A DNA stretch of 8,529 nucleotides, taken from contig JBOHCT010000186.1 of assembly GCA_050699055.1 (NCBI GenBank), positions 1 to 8,529 on the forward strand. Reading direction: 5' to 3'. Position 1 is the first letter of the stretch. Each line of letters opens with the position of its first letter. The position numbers were made by a program, and so were the translations under genes. Source of the stretch: JBOHCT01 sp050699055. Its GTDB lineage: Bacteria > Actinomycetota > Actinomycetes > Streptosporangiales > JBOHCT01. Of this stretch, positions 1-6,896 are shown in pieces. Under the pieces are notes generated by a model. The model saw only the letters and a program-made list of their open reading frames with translations. It ran no database searches and was not told the DNA's origin.

Positions 1-785
1 CCTCCGACGCGCGCAACCTGGAGGAGAAGGCGATCTCGCTGGTCGGGCGCCCACTCTACGAGGCGGTGATCCGGGGCTACACCGCGAAGCAGTGGCAGAC
101 CGACCCGAGGGACCTGCCGGCCGGCATCATCACCCGGCTGCCCGTGCGCTACACGTTCGACAACCGCTACTTCAACGACACGTACGAGGGGCTGCCCGTC
201 GACGGCTACACGCCGTGGCTCCAGCGGATGGCCGACCACCCGAACGTCGAGGTCAGGCTGAACACCGACTTCTTCGACCTGCGTCCCGACATCCTCGGGA
301 ACGTGCCAGTCGTCTACACTGGCCCGCTTGACCAGTACTTCGCCTACGCCGAGGGTGAGCTCGGTTGGCGTACGCTCGATTTCGAGATCGAGGTCAAGCC
401 AACCGGCGACTATCAGGGCACTTCCGTGATGAACTACGCCGACGAGGACATCCCGTACACCCGGATCCACGAGTTCCGTCACTTCCATCCCGAGCGTGAC
501 TACCCCACGGACAAGACCGTGATCATGCGTGAGTACTCCCGGTTCGCGAAGCGCGGGGACGAGCCCTACTATCCGATCAACACCGCGGAGGACCGCGAGC
601 GGCTGCGCAGCTACCGCGATATGGCCAAGCGGGAGCCGGATGTCCTTTTCGGCGGACGCCTCGGCACCTACAAGTACCTCGACATGCACATGGCCATCGC
701 GTCCGCCCTGACCATGTACGACAACCGCCTGCGCCCCCACTTCGCCGAGGGAGCGCGGCTCGCGAGCGGAGGTGTCGACGAGTGA
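1..785 (+). CDS. glf: UDP-galactopyranose mutase, 3' part (5' end outside window)
   Basis: Flavoenzyme that interconverts UDP-galactopyranose and UDP-galactofuranose in the cytoplasm, giving the Galf donor for the next gene. The first complete in-frame codon is at position 3, and about 260 residues are present. UGMs are usually 370-400 residues, so the N-terminal FAD Rossmann part is missing because the window cuts it. Visible family signatures are NLEEKAISLVGRPLYEA followed by IRGYTAKQWQTDP, then RLPVRYTFDNRYFNDTYEG and GYTPWLQRM in the substrate-binding region, MREYSR, and the C-terminal FAD-contact segment GRLGTYKYLDMHMAIASAL. There is no sign of frameshift. The GTG at 66 lies inside conserved sequence and is not the true start. 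The stop overlaps the GTG start of the galactofuranosyltransferase gene, so the two are probably translationally coupled. Identification rests on recalled family motifs and is very secure. Confidence 0.96.
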   Translation, partial: SDARNLEEKAISLVGRPLYEAVIRGYTAKQWQTDPRDLPAGIITRLPVRYTFDNRYFNDTYEGLPVDGYTPWLQRMADHPNVEVRLNTDFFDLRPDILGNVPVVYTGPLDQYFAYAEGELGWRTLDFEIEVKPTGDYQGTSVMNYADEDIPYTRIHEFRHFHPERDYPTDKTVIMREYSRFAKRGDEPYYPINTAEDRERLRSYRDMAKREPDVLFGGRLGTYKYLDMHMAIASALTMYDNRLRPHFAEGARLASGGVDE

Positions 786-2863
786 CAGCGCAGACCGACG
801 GGGAGAGAGCTGGTGCCTCGACGCAGCCAGCGACGGTGCCGACAACGGGTGTTCGCGTCCTGCAGCGCATCGTCCTCCCGCCCGAGGGCAACCTCGACGT
901 CGCGCCGCTCTACATCGACGAGAACGTCTGGCACGCCCGGGCGGCCCCCGCATCGGACGCTGCGTCAGGCGCCGACGACAGGTCCGACGAGACGCAGGAC
1001 GCCGCCCCCGTCGCCTCCGTCATGCCCGGATCTACCCAGTCGGCGCTGCGGACCGACCGTTCTCCTAAGGACACAGAAGGTCTCACGGAGCGACGCAGCG
1101 CGGTGCTGCGCGCGGGCCGTCGCGTCTCGTTCGCGACGTACTTCAACGCCTTTCCCGCGAGCTACTGGCGGCGGTGGACCACCGTCGAGGAGGTACGCCT
1201 GCGGGTGCGCGTCCGTGGCGACGCCAGCGTCATCGTCTACCGGTCGACCTCGAAGGGGCACAGCCTGCCTGTCGAGACCGCCCACGTCGACGACGACAAG
1301 CCGCGGAACCTGGAGTTTCGACTGCCGTTGCGGCCGTTCCTCGACGGTGGGTGGTACTGGTTCGACGTCGCAGCGGGCGAACGCGACGTCACCCTCGAGG
1401 AGGCGGACTGGACCGCCGAGACCGACCGGCTGCGGTCCGGCCGGCTCAGCATCGGCATCACCACGTTCAACCGTCCGGACTTCTGCCTCGACCAGCTGCG
1501 CAACCTCGGGGCGTTCGAGGGCGTGCTCGAGGTGCTCGACGAGATCTTCATCGTCGACCAGGGCACCAAGCACGTCGAGGACCATCCCGACTTCGCCGCG
1601 GCCTCGAAGGGGCTCGCCGACCGGCTCCGCGTCCTCGACCAGGGCAACATCGGAGGCTCCGGCGGTTTCTCGCGCGCGATGGACGAGACCGTACGGTCCG
1701 GCCAGAGCGACTACATCCTGCTGTTGGACGACGACGTGGTCACCGAGCCCGAGGGCATCCTCCGGGCGGTAGCGTTCGCCGACCTTGCCCGGGGTCCGAC
1801 GGTCGTCGGCGGCCACATGTTCAGCCTGTACGAGCGCTCGGTGCTGCACGCGTTCGGCGAGACTGTCGCGCGCTACCGCTGGTGGTGGGGTGCCGCGCCG
1901 CACACGAAGAACAACCACGACTTCGCGCGCCGCAGTCTGCGGAACACGCCGTGGCTGCACCGTAGGATCGACGTCGACTACAACGGCTGGTGGATGTGCC
2001 TCATCCCCACGAGCGTGGTCAAGGAGCTCGGGCTGGCCCTGCCGGTGTTCATCAAGTGGGACGACGCGGAGTACGGCTTGCGCGCCCGGGGAGCCGGCTA
2101 CCCCGTGGTGTCGATGCCGGGAGTCGCCGTCTGGCACGTGCCCTGGTACGAAAAAGACGACGCCATCGACTGGCAGGCCTACTATCACCTGCGCAACCGT
2201 GCCGTCGCCGCCCTACTGCACTCCCCCTACGAGTACGGCGGACGACTCGTCACAGAAAGCCTGGAGAACCAGATTCGCCACCTGCTGTGCATGCAGTACT
2301 CCCCCGCCGAGCTGCGCCTGCTGGCGATCGAGGACCTGCTCGCCGGGCCGGAGCGTCTGCACCCCGACGCCATCGAGAAGATGACCCAGCTCAGGGGGAT
2401 GCGGAGCTCGTTCCCCGACGCGCAGTTCAAGAGCGATCTGGAGAGCTACCCGCCCGTCCGGCGACGCAAGCCTCCCCGCAAGGGCAAGGTGGCCACGGCG
2501 CCGAAGGGAAAGGTCGGTTTCGTCAAGAAGGCGGCGCTGGGCCTCACGAAGCAGGCACTGCCGGTACGGGACTTCGCACGGCGTTACCCGCAGGCGGCGG
2601 TGCCGCACCAGGACATGAAGTGGTGGTTGCTGTCCTCGCTGGACAGCGCCCTGGTCTCGGCCGCCGACGGCACCGGGGCAGCTTGGTACAAGCGTGACCC
2701 CAAGCGGGTCCGCTCCCTGCTGCGCCGGAGCGTAGCCCTGCACGTACGCCTGCTGCGTGAGTGGCCGAAGCTCAGCGAGGAGTACCGCGCCGCCGCCGCG
2801 CACCTCACCTCACCCGAGCGGTGGCGGGAGACGTTCGAGGCGTCCCGCTCGCCGGACGCCTGA
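782..2863 (+). CDS. glfT2: GlfT2-type processive galactofuranosyltransferase (GT2 family)
   Basis: Likely polymerises galactofuranose from UDP-Galf onto a lipid-linked acceptor at the inner face of the membrane. The protein has 693 residues; mycobacterial GlfT2 has about 637. Residues 24-45 (VLQRIVLPPEGNLDVAPLY) match the GlfT2 N-terminus. The near-invariant FATYFNAFPASYWRRWT lies at 117-133. The GT-A fold then shows TFNRP (228-232), a glycine-rich GNIGGSGGF (288-296), the metal-binding DDD (316-318), DVDYNGWWMC, the catalytic-type WDD (426-428) and a WH pair (451-452), followed by KDDAIDWQAYYHLRNR. The C-terminal helical region matches the family but has a very basic linker at about 560-585. 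Compared with my memory of the mycobacterial protein, about 60 extra residues lie before the FATYF motif, mostly low-complexity and acidic (about 55-110). The GTG start at 782 overlaps the glf stop. No glfT1-like initiator is visible in the window. Confidence 0.93.
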   Translation: MTAQTDGERAGASTQPATVPTTGVRVLQRIVLPPEGNLDVAPLYIDENVWHARAAPASDAASGADDRSDETQDAAPVASVMPGSTQSALRTDRSPKDTEGLTERRSAVLRAGRRVSFATYFNAFPASYWRRWTTVEEVRLRVRVRGDASVIVYRSTSKGHSLPVETAHVDDDKPRNLEFRLPLRPFLDGGWYWFDVAAGERDVTLEEADWTAETDRLRSGRLSIGITTFNRPDFCLDQLRNLGAFEGVLEVLDEIFIVDQGTKHVEDHPDFAAASKGLADRLRVLDQGNIGGSGGFSRAMDETVRSGQSDYILLLDDDVVTEPEGILRAVAFADLARGPTVVGGHMFSLYERSVLHAFGETVARYRWWWGAAPHTKNNHDFARRSLRNTPWLHRRIDVDYNGWWMCLIPTSVVKELGLALPVFIKWDDAEYGLRARGAGYPVVSMPGVAVWHVPWYEKDDAIDWQAYYHLRNRAVAALLHSPYEYGGRLVTESLENQIRHLLCMQYSPAELRLLAIEDLLAGPERLHPDAIEKMTQLRGMRSSFPDAQFKSDLESYPPVRRRKPPRKGKVATAPKGKVGFVKKAALGLTKQALPVRDFARRYPQAAVPHQDMKWWLLSSLDSALVSAADGTGAAWYKRDPKRVRSLLRRSVALHVRLLREWPKLSEEYRAAAAHLTSPERWRETFEASRSPDA

Positions 2864-2876
2864 CGGGAACGATGCG

Positions 2877-3764
2877 GTGACGAGAATCGAGTCCCCCACT
2901 CGTCGAGCCGCCGACCGGTACGGGCTCGCCCCGCCGGGGCGGGGCGGTGGCCTGCTCGAGGTCGTGCGTCACCGTTACCTTCTTCACCTGCTGGTGCGCA
3001 AGGACCTGAAGGTCCGCTACCAGGGCTCCGTGCTCGGCATGGGCTGGTCCTACATCAAGCCGGCGATCCGGTTCGGCGTCTACTTCTTCATCATCGGGAT
3101 GGTCCTCGGCCTCCGAAAGAGCGTGCCCAACTTTCCCGTCTACATCTTCTGCGGGTTGTCGATCATCACATTCTTCAACGAGATGTTCAACTCGACGACC
3201 CGCTCGATCCGGTCAAACAAGGCGCTGATCAGGAAGGTGTACGTGCCGCGGGAGATGTTCCCCGTCGCGTCGGTGCTGGTGTCGGCGGTGCACTTCTTCC
3301 CGCAGCTGGCCATCCTATTGGTGGCGGCGGCTATCACCGGCTGGGTGCCGTCGTTCACCGCGGTCGGCGCGGCGGTGCTCGGCTTCGCGATCGTCGCGGC
3401 GCTCGGCATGGGGGTGGGCTTGCTGTTCTCCGCCTGCAACGTGTTCTTCCGCGATTTCGAGAAGATCGTCGACGTCCTCAACATCGTCATCCGTTGGTCG
3501 GCGCCGATGATCTACCCCTTCCACCTGGTGTACGAGGCTCTCGGCGGCGGCTGGCCGCTCCAGGTCTACCTCGCGAACCCGCTGGTGAGCTCCGTCTCGC
3601 TGTTCCAGCGCGCGTTCTGGTTCCCGACCATCCAGGGGGGCCATCAGTTCCCGCCGCACCTGTTCCTGCGCGGCCTGGCCGAGCTCGGCGCGTGCCTGCT
3701 GCTCATCGGGGTCGCCCAGGTCGTGTTCTCCCGCCTGGAGACCCGCTTCGCGGAGGCCCTATGA
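2877..3764 (+). CDS. wzm: ABC-2 type polysaccharide export permease (Wzm/RfbD-like)
   Basis: Membrane half of an ABC exporter that would flip the lipid-linked galactan made by the upstream genes. I chose the GTG at 2877 because it follows the glfT2 stop, has a GGGAA at 2865-2869 seven bases upstream, and gives 295 residues, close to the family length. The open frame itself reaches back to 2757, inside glfT2. The soluble N-terminus holds an amphipathic LLVRKDLKVRYQGSVLGMGW (about 38-57), the typical entry motif of O-antigen/galactan permeases. Hydrophobic segments follow at about 62-79, 86-104, 131-152, 160-186, 200-217 and 266-286. The cytoplasmic-loop motif IRSNKALIRKVYVPREMFPV (111-130) and NVFFRDFEKIVDVLNI (188-203) are also characteristic. 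The stop overlaps the ATG of the ATPase gene. The gene symbol is by analogy with the mycobacterial galactan exporter. Confidence 0.92.
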   Translation: MTRIESPTRRAADRYGLAPPGRGGGLLEVVRHRYLLHLLVRKDLKVRYQGSVLGMGWSYIKPAIRFGVYFFIIGMVLGLRKSVPNFPVYIFCGLSIITFFNEMFNSTTRSIRSNKALIRKVYVPREMFPVASVLVSAVHFFPQLAILLVAAAITGWVPSFTAVGAAVLGFAIVAALGMGVGLLFSACNVFFRDFEKIVDVLNIVIRWSAPMIYPFHLVYEALGGGWPLQVYLANPLVSSVSLFQRAFWFPTIQGGHQFPPHLFLRGLAELGACLLLIGVAQVVFSRLETRFAEAL

Positions 3765-4558
3765 CGGAGAGGACCTCGGACAAGGCGTTGAACGGAGAGA
3801 CCGCCGTGACCGAGGAGGCGACGCGGGCCGTGTCCGCGTCGCCCGCCGTGGTCGTCGACTCGGTGAGCAAGCGGTTCACCCTGCGGCACGCGCGCACCCT
3901 GCGGGAGACGCTCGTCCGCAGGGCGCACGGGCAGAGCCTCACCGACACCCTCACCGCGCTCGACAAGATCACCCTGAAGATCGCGGAAGGCGAGTCGGTC
4001 GGCCTGCTCGGCTACAACGGGTCCGGCAAGAGCACGCTGCTCAAGCTGATCTCCGGCGTGATGCGCCCGGACGGGGGTTCGGTGCGGGTCCGTGGCAGCG
4101 TCGCCGGGCTGATCAACGTCGGCGCCGGCATGTCTCCCGACCTGACCGGTCGTGAGAACATCTTCCTGAACGCCGCGATCCTCGGCATGAGCGAGGAAGA
4201 GACCCGCCGCAAGTACGACGCGATCGTGGCCTTCTCCGAGATCGAACGCTTCCTCGACACCCAGGTGAAGTTCTACTCCTCGGGTATGTTCATGCGGCTC
4301 GGCTTCTCGATCGCCGTGCACAGCGAGCCCGACGTGTTCCTCATCGACGAGGTGCTGGCGGTCGGCGACGCGCCGTTCAAGCGCAAGTGCGCCGCCCGCC
4401 TCCAGGAGCTGCGGGACGAGGGACGCACGCTCGTGATCGTGGCGCACGACGGTCCGCTGCTCAGGCGCCTGTGCGATCGCGGGGTCGTGCTCGACCAAGG
4501 GGCTATGGCCTACGACGGCGACATCGCGGAGGCCGCGAAGTACCTCAAGGAGGACTGA
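3761..4558 (+). CDS. wzt: ABC polysaccharide export ATPase (Wzt/RfbE-like, short form)
   Basis: ATP-hydrolysing partner of the preceding permease. With the ATG at 3761 it has 265 residues. Walker A is GYNGSGKST (84-92), the signature region is YSSGMFMRLGFS (from 172), Walker B is DVFLIDE (191-197, catalytic Glu 197), and the switch His is 229 in VAHDG. SVAGLINVGAGMSPDLTGREN is typical of the polysaccharide-exporter subfamily. The protein ends soon after the nucleotide-binding domain, so it lacks the C-terminal carbohydrate-binding domain of E. coli O8/O9a Wzt; this matches the short mycobacterial form. The ATG overlaps the permease stop and has GGAGG at 3752-3756, only four bases away. A second candidate start, GTG 3806, has GGAGAG at 3794-3799 with better spacing and would give 250 residues. 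The first 30 or so residues are not conserved sequence, so the start is open. Confidence 0.93.
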   Translation: MTERTSDKALNGETAVTEEATRAVSASPAVVVDSVSKRFTLRHARTLRETLVRRAHGQSLTDTLTALDKITLKIAEGESVGLLGYNGSGKSTLLKLISGVMRPDGGSVRVRGSVAGLINVGAGMSPDLTGRENIFLNAAILGMSEEETRRKYDAIVAFSEIERFLDTQVKFYSSGMFMRLGFSIAVHSEPDVFLIDEVLAVGDAPFKRKCAARLQELRDEGRTLVIVAHDGPLLRRLCDRGVVLDQGAMAYDGDIAEAAKYLKED

Positions 4559-4608
4559 CCCGGGCGGGTGGCCCTCGGACGGCAATGATCTCGGTTTATG
4601 GTCAGAAT

Positions 4609-4617
4609 GCGTAGCAT
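4609..4617 (+). promoter_or_regulatory. possible -10 element for the TMEM175 gene
   Basis: TAGCAT at 4612-4617 fits the actinobacterial TAnnnT -10 pattern and lies in an unusually AT-rich patch (about 4583-4618) between the galactan operon and the channel gene. No convincing -35 hexamer is seen 16-18 bases upstream. TATGGT at 4597-4602 is an alternative. Transcription starting from here would give a leader of about 110 bases containing the inverted-repeat element at 4633-4711. Confidence 0.25.
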
Positions 4618-4632
4618 CCTGCCGCAGCCGAC

Positions 4633-4711
4633 CGCAGGAGCCGATCTTGATGAGGCCGGGCGGTACGTGCGCTCCTCAGCCGCGCGCCGGGCGGGTAGCG
4701 TGGCTCCTGCG
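4633..4711 (+). promoter_or_regulatory. candidate structured leader element (possible three-way junction)
   Basis: A perfect 10-base inverted repeat, CGCAGGAGCC (4633-4642) and GGCTCCTGCG (4702-4711), encloses 59 bases. Inside are two smaller complementary pairs: TGAGG (4651-4655) with CCTCA (4674-4678), and CCGC (4680-4683) with GCGG (4691-4694). Folded together they make a three-way junction whose closing stem ends six bases before the GGAAAAGG ribosome binding site. Two near-copies of GCCGGGCGG(G)TA occur inside (4655-4665 and 4686-4697), and a related GGGCGGGT sits at 4562-4569. I cannot match it to a riboswitch family I know. GC-rich DNA gives chance stems, so only the 10-base pair is notable by itself. 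Confidence 0.3.
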
Positions 4712-4731
4712 TCGGCGGAAAAGGTCGGACC

Positions 4732-5466
4732 ATGGCAGACAGCAGCGGCCGAGCCCGCGACACCCGATCGACGGACGACGAGTTCGAGAGCGGTAAGACA
4801 TCCCTCGACCGGCTCGTCTTCTTCAGCGACGCCGTGTTCGCGATCGCGATCACCCTGCTTGTCCTGCCGTTGGCCGACACGGAGCTGAGCGACCACCAGA
4901 TCGGGGCCCAGCTCCTCGCCCAGTGGCCGAAGATGTTCAGCTTCGTGCTGAGCTTCGTCGTCATCGGGACCTTCTGGGTCTCCCACCACCGCATGTTCCG
5001 CTTCATCATCCGCCTCGACAGGAGGCTGTTGATGATCAACATGCTGTTTCTGCTGTTCGTCGCCTTCCTGCCCTTCCCCACGAGCGTCCTGGGCCAGCAC
5101 GAAGACCATACGGCCGCCGTCGTGCTGTACGCGGTCGCCATCTCGCTGACCGGCCTCACCGCGGGCGCCCTCTGGCGCTACGCCTGCCACGACCGGCGGC
5201 TCGTCAGCTCCCGCCTCGAGCCCGGGTTCATCCGCGCCCTCAAGCTTCGCAGCCTGGTCGTCCCCATCGCCTTCCTCCCCTCCATCCCCGTCGCGTTCGT
5301 GGACCCGACCATCGCGATGTACGTGTGGATCGCCGCCTACCCGGCCAACGTCATCATCGGACGCCTCAACAGGAAGGCCGGACGACTGGAGCCCGCGCCC
5401 TCGGATGCTCCCGTCAGCGCCCGGCCCGCCGTACACGACGGGCTGAGAAACGCGCGTAACGGGTGA
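4732..5466 (+). CDS. TMEM175/DUF1211-family cation (K+) channel protein
   Basis: Predicted integral membrane protein of 244 residues in the bacterial TMEM175 family, whose characterised members are tetrameric potassium-permeable channels with six helices per subunit. The family signature is clear: RLVFFSDAVFAIAITLLVLPL spans about 28-47, with the FSD at 31-33 and the pore-lining first helix behind it. Further hydrophobic segments are at about 66-84, 100-117, 127-147, 172-190 and 194-210. FWVSHHRMFRFI (81-92) and MINMLFLLFVAFLPFPTSVLG (101-121) are also typical. The last 30 or so residues are hydrophilic and not recognisable. The ATG at 4732 has AAGG at 4721-4724, seven bases upstream, and lies 173 bases after the galactan operon, so it is probably a separate unit. 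Function as a K+ channel is by family only. Confidence 0.9.
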   Translation: MADSSGRARDTRSTDDEFESGKTSLDRLVFFSDAVFAIAITLLVLPLADTELSDHQIGAQLLAQWPKMFSFVLSFVVIGTFWVSHHRMFRFIIRLDRRLLMINMLFLLFVAFLPFPTSVLGQHEDHTAAVVLYAVAISLTGLTAGALWRYACHDRRLVSSRLEPGFIRALKLRSLVVPIAFLPSIPVAFVDPTIAMYVWIAAYPANVIIGRLNRKAGRLEPAPSDAPVSARPAVHDGLRNARNG

Positions 5467-5469
5467 GAA

Positions 5470-5490
5470 CTCGGTGGGCTCTGTGCCGAG
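5470..5490. terminator. possible weak bidirectional terminator hairpin
   Basis: CTCGG (5470-5474) and CCGAG (5486-5490) form a five-base stem, extendable by a G-U pair, in the 44-base gap between two convergent genes. No T-tract follows on either strand, so this would be an untypical terminator. It is listed for its position only. Confidence 0.22.
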
Positions 5491-5510
5491 AGGGCGCGGA
5501 TCGCCGCCGT

Positions 5511-5876
5511 TTACTTCTCTCGCGTCCAGCGCGGACGGCGGAACAGCCGACCGATGCGGTCGTGCAGCGACCTGCCGACGTCCTGCAAAGCATCGACGGA
5601 GTAGACGGGCGCCCCGTCGGGCGCGGGGAGCGCGTCGGCCTGCTCGTCGGTGAGGCGGCAGCGTACGTACGCCGTGGTGATCTCGCCGACCTGGTCCGCG
5701 TCGACGAACCGCAGCCCCCGCGGGGTCGCGACAGCGATGCCGTCGAACAGGTCCTCCTCGGGGACCTGCAGCACGTGCTCGACCGTGCCGAACTGCCGTC
5801 CCGACTCCGCGAGTACCGGGGTGCCCTTCTCCAGGGCGGTGTAGGCGATGGGCATGGCGTCGGTCACGGTGATCAT
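5511..5876 (-). CDS. small PRC-barrel-like protein
   Basis: A 121-residue soluble protein. Residues about 17-67 (KGTPVLAESGRQFGTVEHVLQV, then DGIAVATPRGLRFVDADQVGEIT) have the strand-and-turn pattern of a PRC-barrel domain: a G-x-x-hG-x-V turn followed by a segment ending in a hydrophobic V-D-x-D-x-V-G-x-I strand. The C-terminal part is charged, ending RIGRLFRRPRWTREK, and has no recognised motif. PRC-barrel proteins occur in RNA processing, photosynthetic reaction-centre assembly and as small stand-alone proteins of unknown role, so no function is assigned. It lies 48 bases downstream of senB on the same strand and could be cotranscribed, but a candidate promoter precedes it. The ATG at 5876 has GGAGG only two bases upstream; the GTG at 5867 (MTDAMPIAY start) has better spacing and may be the real start. 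Confidence 0.72.
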   Translation of the reverse strand: MITVTDAMPIAYTALEKGTPVLAESGRQFGTVEHVLQVPEEDLFDGIAVATPRGLRFVDADQVGEITTAYVRCRLTDEQADALPAPDGAPVYSVDALQDVGRSLHDRIGRLFRRPRWTREK

Positions 5877-5880
5877 CTCC

Positions 5881-5913
5881 TCCCGGCGCCACTCTACGCT
5901 CTGCGCGGCGGGA
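5881..5913 (-). promoter_or_regulatory. candidate promoter/hairpin upstream of the PRC-barrel gene
   Basis: On the minus strand TAGAGT (5896 to 5891) fits a TAnnnT -10 box and would start transcription near 5884, giving a leader of about eight bases, GGGAGGAG, before the ATG. The -35 region is weak. The same stretch can fold: TCCCG (5881-5885) with CGGGA (5909-5913), continued by GCGC (5886-5889) with GCGC (5903-5906). This would pair part of the ribosome binding site if the transcript came through from senB. Both readings are tentative. Confidence 0.27.
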
Positions 5914-5924
5914 GAACCGGATTC

Positions 5925-6896
5925 TCACCGTGCCAGCGGAGTCTCGCTCACCTCGGCCAGCAGCTGTTCCCACGCGGCCCGCTCCCGCTCGGGGGCTACC
6001 AGCGGACGCAGGTCGGCGCAGCGACGGAGCAGCTCGTCGTACAGCTCGCCCACGTTGTGCTCCACCCGAAACAACAGGTCCGCGAGGGCCATCGCGTCGC
6101 CCGGCGGGAAGTAGCCGGGATAGTCGGCGCCGAGGATGCCTTCCGTCCCCGGGATACGGGTCGCGACAACGGGTATGCCGGCGGCGAGCGCCTCGGAGAT
6201 GACGTTCGCGCCGCCCTCATGACGGGACGGATGGACGAGCAGCCGGCCGCCCGCAAGCAGGCGCAGCGCCTCGGGTCGGGACAGCTCACCGAACCACGTG
6301 TAGCGGGGGTTCACCCGGCTCTCCACCGCGGCGCGCCGCGCGAGATCGGGATCGATGGCCGCGCCGGCGTGGCGTACCCGCACCCGCGAGTCTCCGTAGA
6401 GCAGCCACGCGGCGTCGGCGGCGACGAGCGGGTCCTTGACCGGACGCAGATGGGCAAGCAGGACGGCGTCGAAGACGTCCTCGTTCGGCGTGGGAGCCTC
6501 CGGCACCGACTCCACGGACTGGTGAATGACTCGTACCCGGTCACTCAGCTTCTCGGGAAGCTGGTCGACAGCGAGCCGCTGCAGCACCACGAGCCGGTCG
6601 GCCGCGCCCAGGACCGTGGGGTCGACGCCCGCGCTCGTCAGGTCCGGGTAGAGATCGGTCCCGGTGAGTGCGAGCACGACCGTAGCCTCAGGGTGCAGGG
6701 CCCGGACGCGGCGCACCGCCTCGGCGCTCTTGCGGGCGTGCAGCGCGACGAGCAGGTCGACGGGCCTGTCGTCGTACGACTCCGTGACCTCGACCGTGTG
6801 CCCGAGGTCGCCGAGCAGGGTCGCCCAACGCCGCGCGGTGATCCGGTTGCCGTAGTACGAGCGCGGCGGCGCTGGGGTCACGATGAGGATGCGCAT
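5925..6896 (-). CDS. senB: selenosugar synthase SenB (GT4-like glycosyltransferase)
   Basis: Protein of 323 residues matching the selenoneine-pathway glycosyltransferase family formerly known only as TIGR04348. Characterised SenB joins selenophosphate to a UDP-sugar, forming a C-Se bond and a seleno-sugar used by SenA. Signatures seen: MRILIVTPAPPRSYYGNRIT (1-20, donor-loop start with GNR at 16-18), VDLLVALHARKSAEAVRR (46-63), LALTGTDLYPDL (75-86), the second-domain start LLAHLRPVKDP (146-156), and the GT4 nucleotide-sugar segment HPSRHEGGANVISEALAAGIPVVAT (222-246, quoted in parts: HPSRHEGG then ISEALAAG). Length and domain order are complete. Its ATG shares one base with the senA stop (TGATG), implying translational coupling and stoichiometric expression with SenA. 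Assignment is from recalled family motifs and from the neighbouring senA and selD genes. Confidence 0.92.
   Translation of the reverse strand: MRILIVTPAPPRSYYGNRITARRWATLLGDLGHTVEVTESYDDRPVDLLVALHARKSAEAVRRVRALHPEATVVLALTGTDLYPDLTSAGVDPTVLGAADRLVVLQRLAVDQLPEKLSDRVRVIHQSVESVPEAPTPNEDVFDAVLLAHLRPVKDPLVAADAAWLLYGDSRVRVRHAGAAIDPDLARRAAVESRVNPRYTWFGELSRPEALRLLAGGRLLVHPSRHEGGANVISEALAAGIPVVATRIPGTEGILGADYPGYFPPGDAMALADLLFRVEHNVGELYDELLRRCADLRPLVAPERERAAWEQLLAEVSETPLAR

Noticed and set aside
965..2188. Long open frame on the minus strand opposite glfT2
   Set aside because: It mirrors the glfT2 codons, has no recognisable domain and shows the His/Val/Arg-rich composition typical of antisense frames in GC-rich genes.
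2757..2876. Upstream extension of the permease frame into glfT2
   Set aside because: It would overlap glfT2 by over 100 bases with Arg/Ser/Pro-rich sequence unlike any permease N-terminus; GTG 2877 fits spacing and family length.
4558..4569. ACCCG-GG-CGGGT as terminator of the galactan operon
   Set aside because: The loop would be only two to four bases and no T-tract follows; too weak to call.
4510..5973. 487-codon open frame on the minus strand across wzt end, the TMEM175 gene and the PRC gene
   Set aside because: It runs through three better-supported genes and has low-complexity Asp/Gly/Glu-rich translation without family motifs.
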